From Lachnospiraceae bacterium (lineage in GTDB: Bacteria; Bacillota; Clostridia; Lachnospirales; Lachnospiraceae): 61,338 nt of DNA. Positions 60,603 through 61,338 of this stretch are shown one piece after another (the stretch's first letter is position 1; every line of letters begins with the position of its first letter). The translations under genes were made by a program, and so were the position numbers. Below the pieces are notes generated by a model. The model made no database searches. It was not told the DNA's origin and saw only the letters and a list, made by a program, of their open reading frames with translations. The stretch lies in assembly GCA_017465095.1 (NCBI GenBank), contig JAFTWX010000021.1:1-61338 (forward strand). The letters run 5' to 3'.

Positions 60603-61338
60603 ATGAAATCAAGTGAGCAAATAGCTGAAGAATGGGGACTTTCAAAGATTACGATAAATGATTTATGCAACAAAGGAAAAATCCCGGGCGCAGTAAAAGA
60701 AGGAAGAAAATGGCTCATTCCGGACGATGCAGCAAGACCTATAGACGGCCGTGTTTCTTCCGGCAAATATGCTAAGAGAAATAATGCTAAAATAAAACCC
60801 TTACCGATTGGTATTTCGGATTACGTTCGCGCACAGAGTGAATACTACTATGTAGATAAAACATTGCTAATTAAGGAATTCTTAGATCAGAAGCCACTGG
60901 TCTCTCTGTTTACAAGACCAAGGCGTTTTGGAAAGACACTTAATATGGATATGCTTCGGGTATTCTTTGAGATTTCTGAAGAAGATACCAGTAAGTATTT
61001 CCAAGACAAAGCAATCTGGAAATGTGGGGAAGAGTATCGTAAACATCAGGGAAAATATCCGGTTATCTTTTTGACTTTCAAGGATGTGAAATATGATTCC
61101 TGGGAATCCACGGTGGCTAAGATTCGTGGACTTCTGCAGAACGAGTTCGGAAGACATCAGGAACTCTTAAATAGTAGCGAGCTAGCAGAGTATGAAAAGT
61201 CATATTTTTCTAAAGTGTTGAATGGAGAAGCGTCTGCGGTAGAAATGTCGGAGGCACTTGAAAAATTGTCGCAAATGCTTGCGGCACATTACGGCAAGGC
61301 TCCAATTATTATTATCGATGAATATGATACACCAATAC
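60603..61338 (+). CDS. HTH-fused AAA-ATPase-like protein (3' end outside window)
   Basis: The first 245 codons of an open frame that runs off the window. ATG at 60603 has AAAGGAGAA before it. Residues 1-55 are an excisionase/MerR-like HTH (SSEQIAEEWGLSKITINDLC and GRKWLIPDDAARP). Next comes the AAA-ATPase-like domain common in gut Bacteroidetes and Clostridia (PF09820 type): GISDYVRAQSEYYYVDKT, a Walker A variant TRPRRFGKTLNMDML (about 112-126), and Walker B IIIIDEYDTPI at the very end. These proteins usually carry a C-terminal PD-(D/E)XK (DUF1703) domain, not visible here. The fused HTH is notable because it could bind the palindromic promoter upstream. Confidence 0.82.
   Translation, partial: MKSSEQIAEEWGLSKITINDLCNKGKIPGAVKEGRKWLIPDDAARPIDGRVSSGKYAKRNNAKIKPLPIGISDYVRAQSEYYYVDKTLLIKEFLDQKPLVSLFTRPRRFGKTLNMDMLRVFFEISEEDTSKYFQDKAIWKCGEEYRKHQGKYPVIFLTFKDVKYDSWESTVAKIRGLLQNEFGRHQELLNSSELAEYEKSYFSKVLNGEASAVEMSEALEKLSQMLAAHYGKAPIIIIDEYDTPI

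Overview
The window looks like chromosome of a spore-forming, anaerobic member of the Clostridia, most likely a Lachnospiraceae-type gut Firmicute. The evidence is moderate G+C, strong AGGAGG-type ribosome sites, a complete spoIIAA-spoIIAB-sigF operon, AddAB instead of RecBCD, HydE for [FeFe]-hydrogenase maturation, a thiamine ECF S-component under a TPP riboswitch, and many small zinc-ribbon and coiled-coil proteins. No species is claimed.

Layout. 1-340: three tRNAs (Asp, Val, Leu) and a terminator. 0.45-4.3 kb: a small membrane protein, then D-lactate dehydrogenase overlapping a GH3 beta-glucosidase. 4.4-7.3 kb: an acidic membrane-anchored protein, a GHKL histidine kinase with a Spo0A-C-type response regulator, and a divergent 18-residue peptide ORF whose ribosome site lies in a perfect palindrome. 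7.3-7.9 kb: a gene-free stretch with strong stem-loops. 7.9-12.6 kb: PD-(D/E)XK protein, isochorismatase-family hydrolase, TetR regulator, DUF6062-like protein, NUDIX hydrolase and HydE. 12.7-26.4 kb: DNA repair dominates (addB, addA, a nuclease-helicase fusion, nfo), interrupted by a glycosyltransferase, riboswitch-controlled thiT and a HAD-CPBP fusion. 26.4-34.6 kb: a MacB-like ABC operon with a large anchored surface protein, an Ala-rich coiled-coil SHOCT protein, and a PadR-DUF1700-DUF4097 operon behind a consensus promoter with palindromic operators.

34.8-42.8 kb: valS, folC, a small protein, a zinc-ribbon/TPR membrane protein, and the sporulation sigma-F operon. 42.8-46.1 kb: a YtrA-like GntR regulator inside a two-ATPase, two-permease ABC operon. 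46.15-46.41 kb: a degenerate array of five palindromic units with a 53-54 bp period. 47.0-51.6 kb: SCP2-like protein, alpha/beta hydrolase, then a compact NRPS-like set (stand-alone condensation domain, carrier protein, AMP-ligase). 51.8-59.1 kb: FUSC/ArAE-type membrane protein, ECF sigma factor with a probable anti-sigma protein, cyclase, zinc-ribbon proteins and a hybrid histidine kinase. 59.1-61.3 kb: an accessory-looking tail with an XRE regulator, a 27-aa Hol-Tox-like peptide, an ArsC/Spx protein, a decayed second regulator copy with its own terminator, other gene remnants, a 24-bp perfect inverted repeat containing a promoter, and the start of an HTH-fused AAA-ATPase that runs off the end.

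The best candidates for undescribed biology are the peptide/GHKL-kinase locus, the 54-bp palindrome array, the condensation/ACP/AMP-ligase cassette, and the inverted-repeat promoter with the HTH-AAA gene. All family assignments were made by reading motifs; no database search was run.
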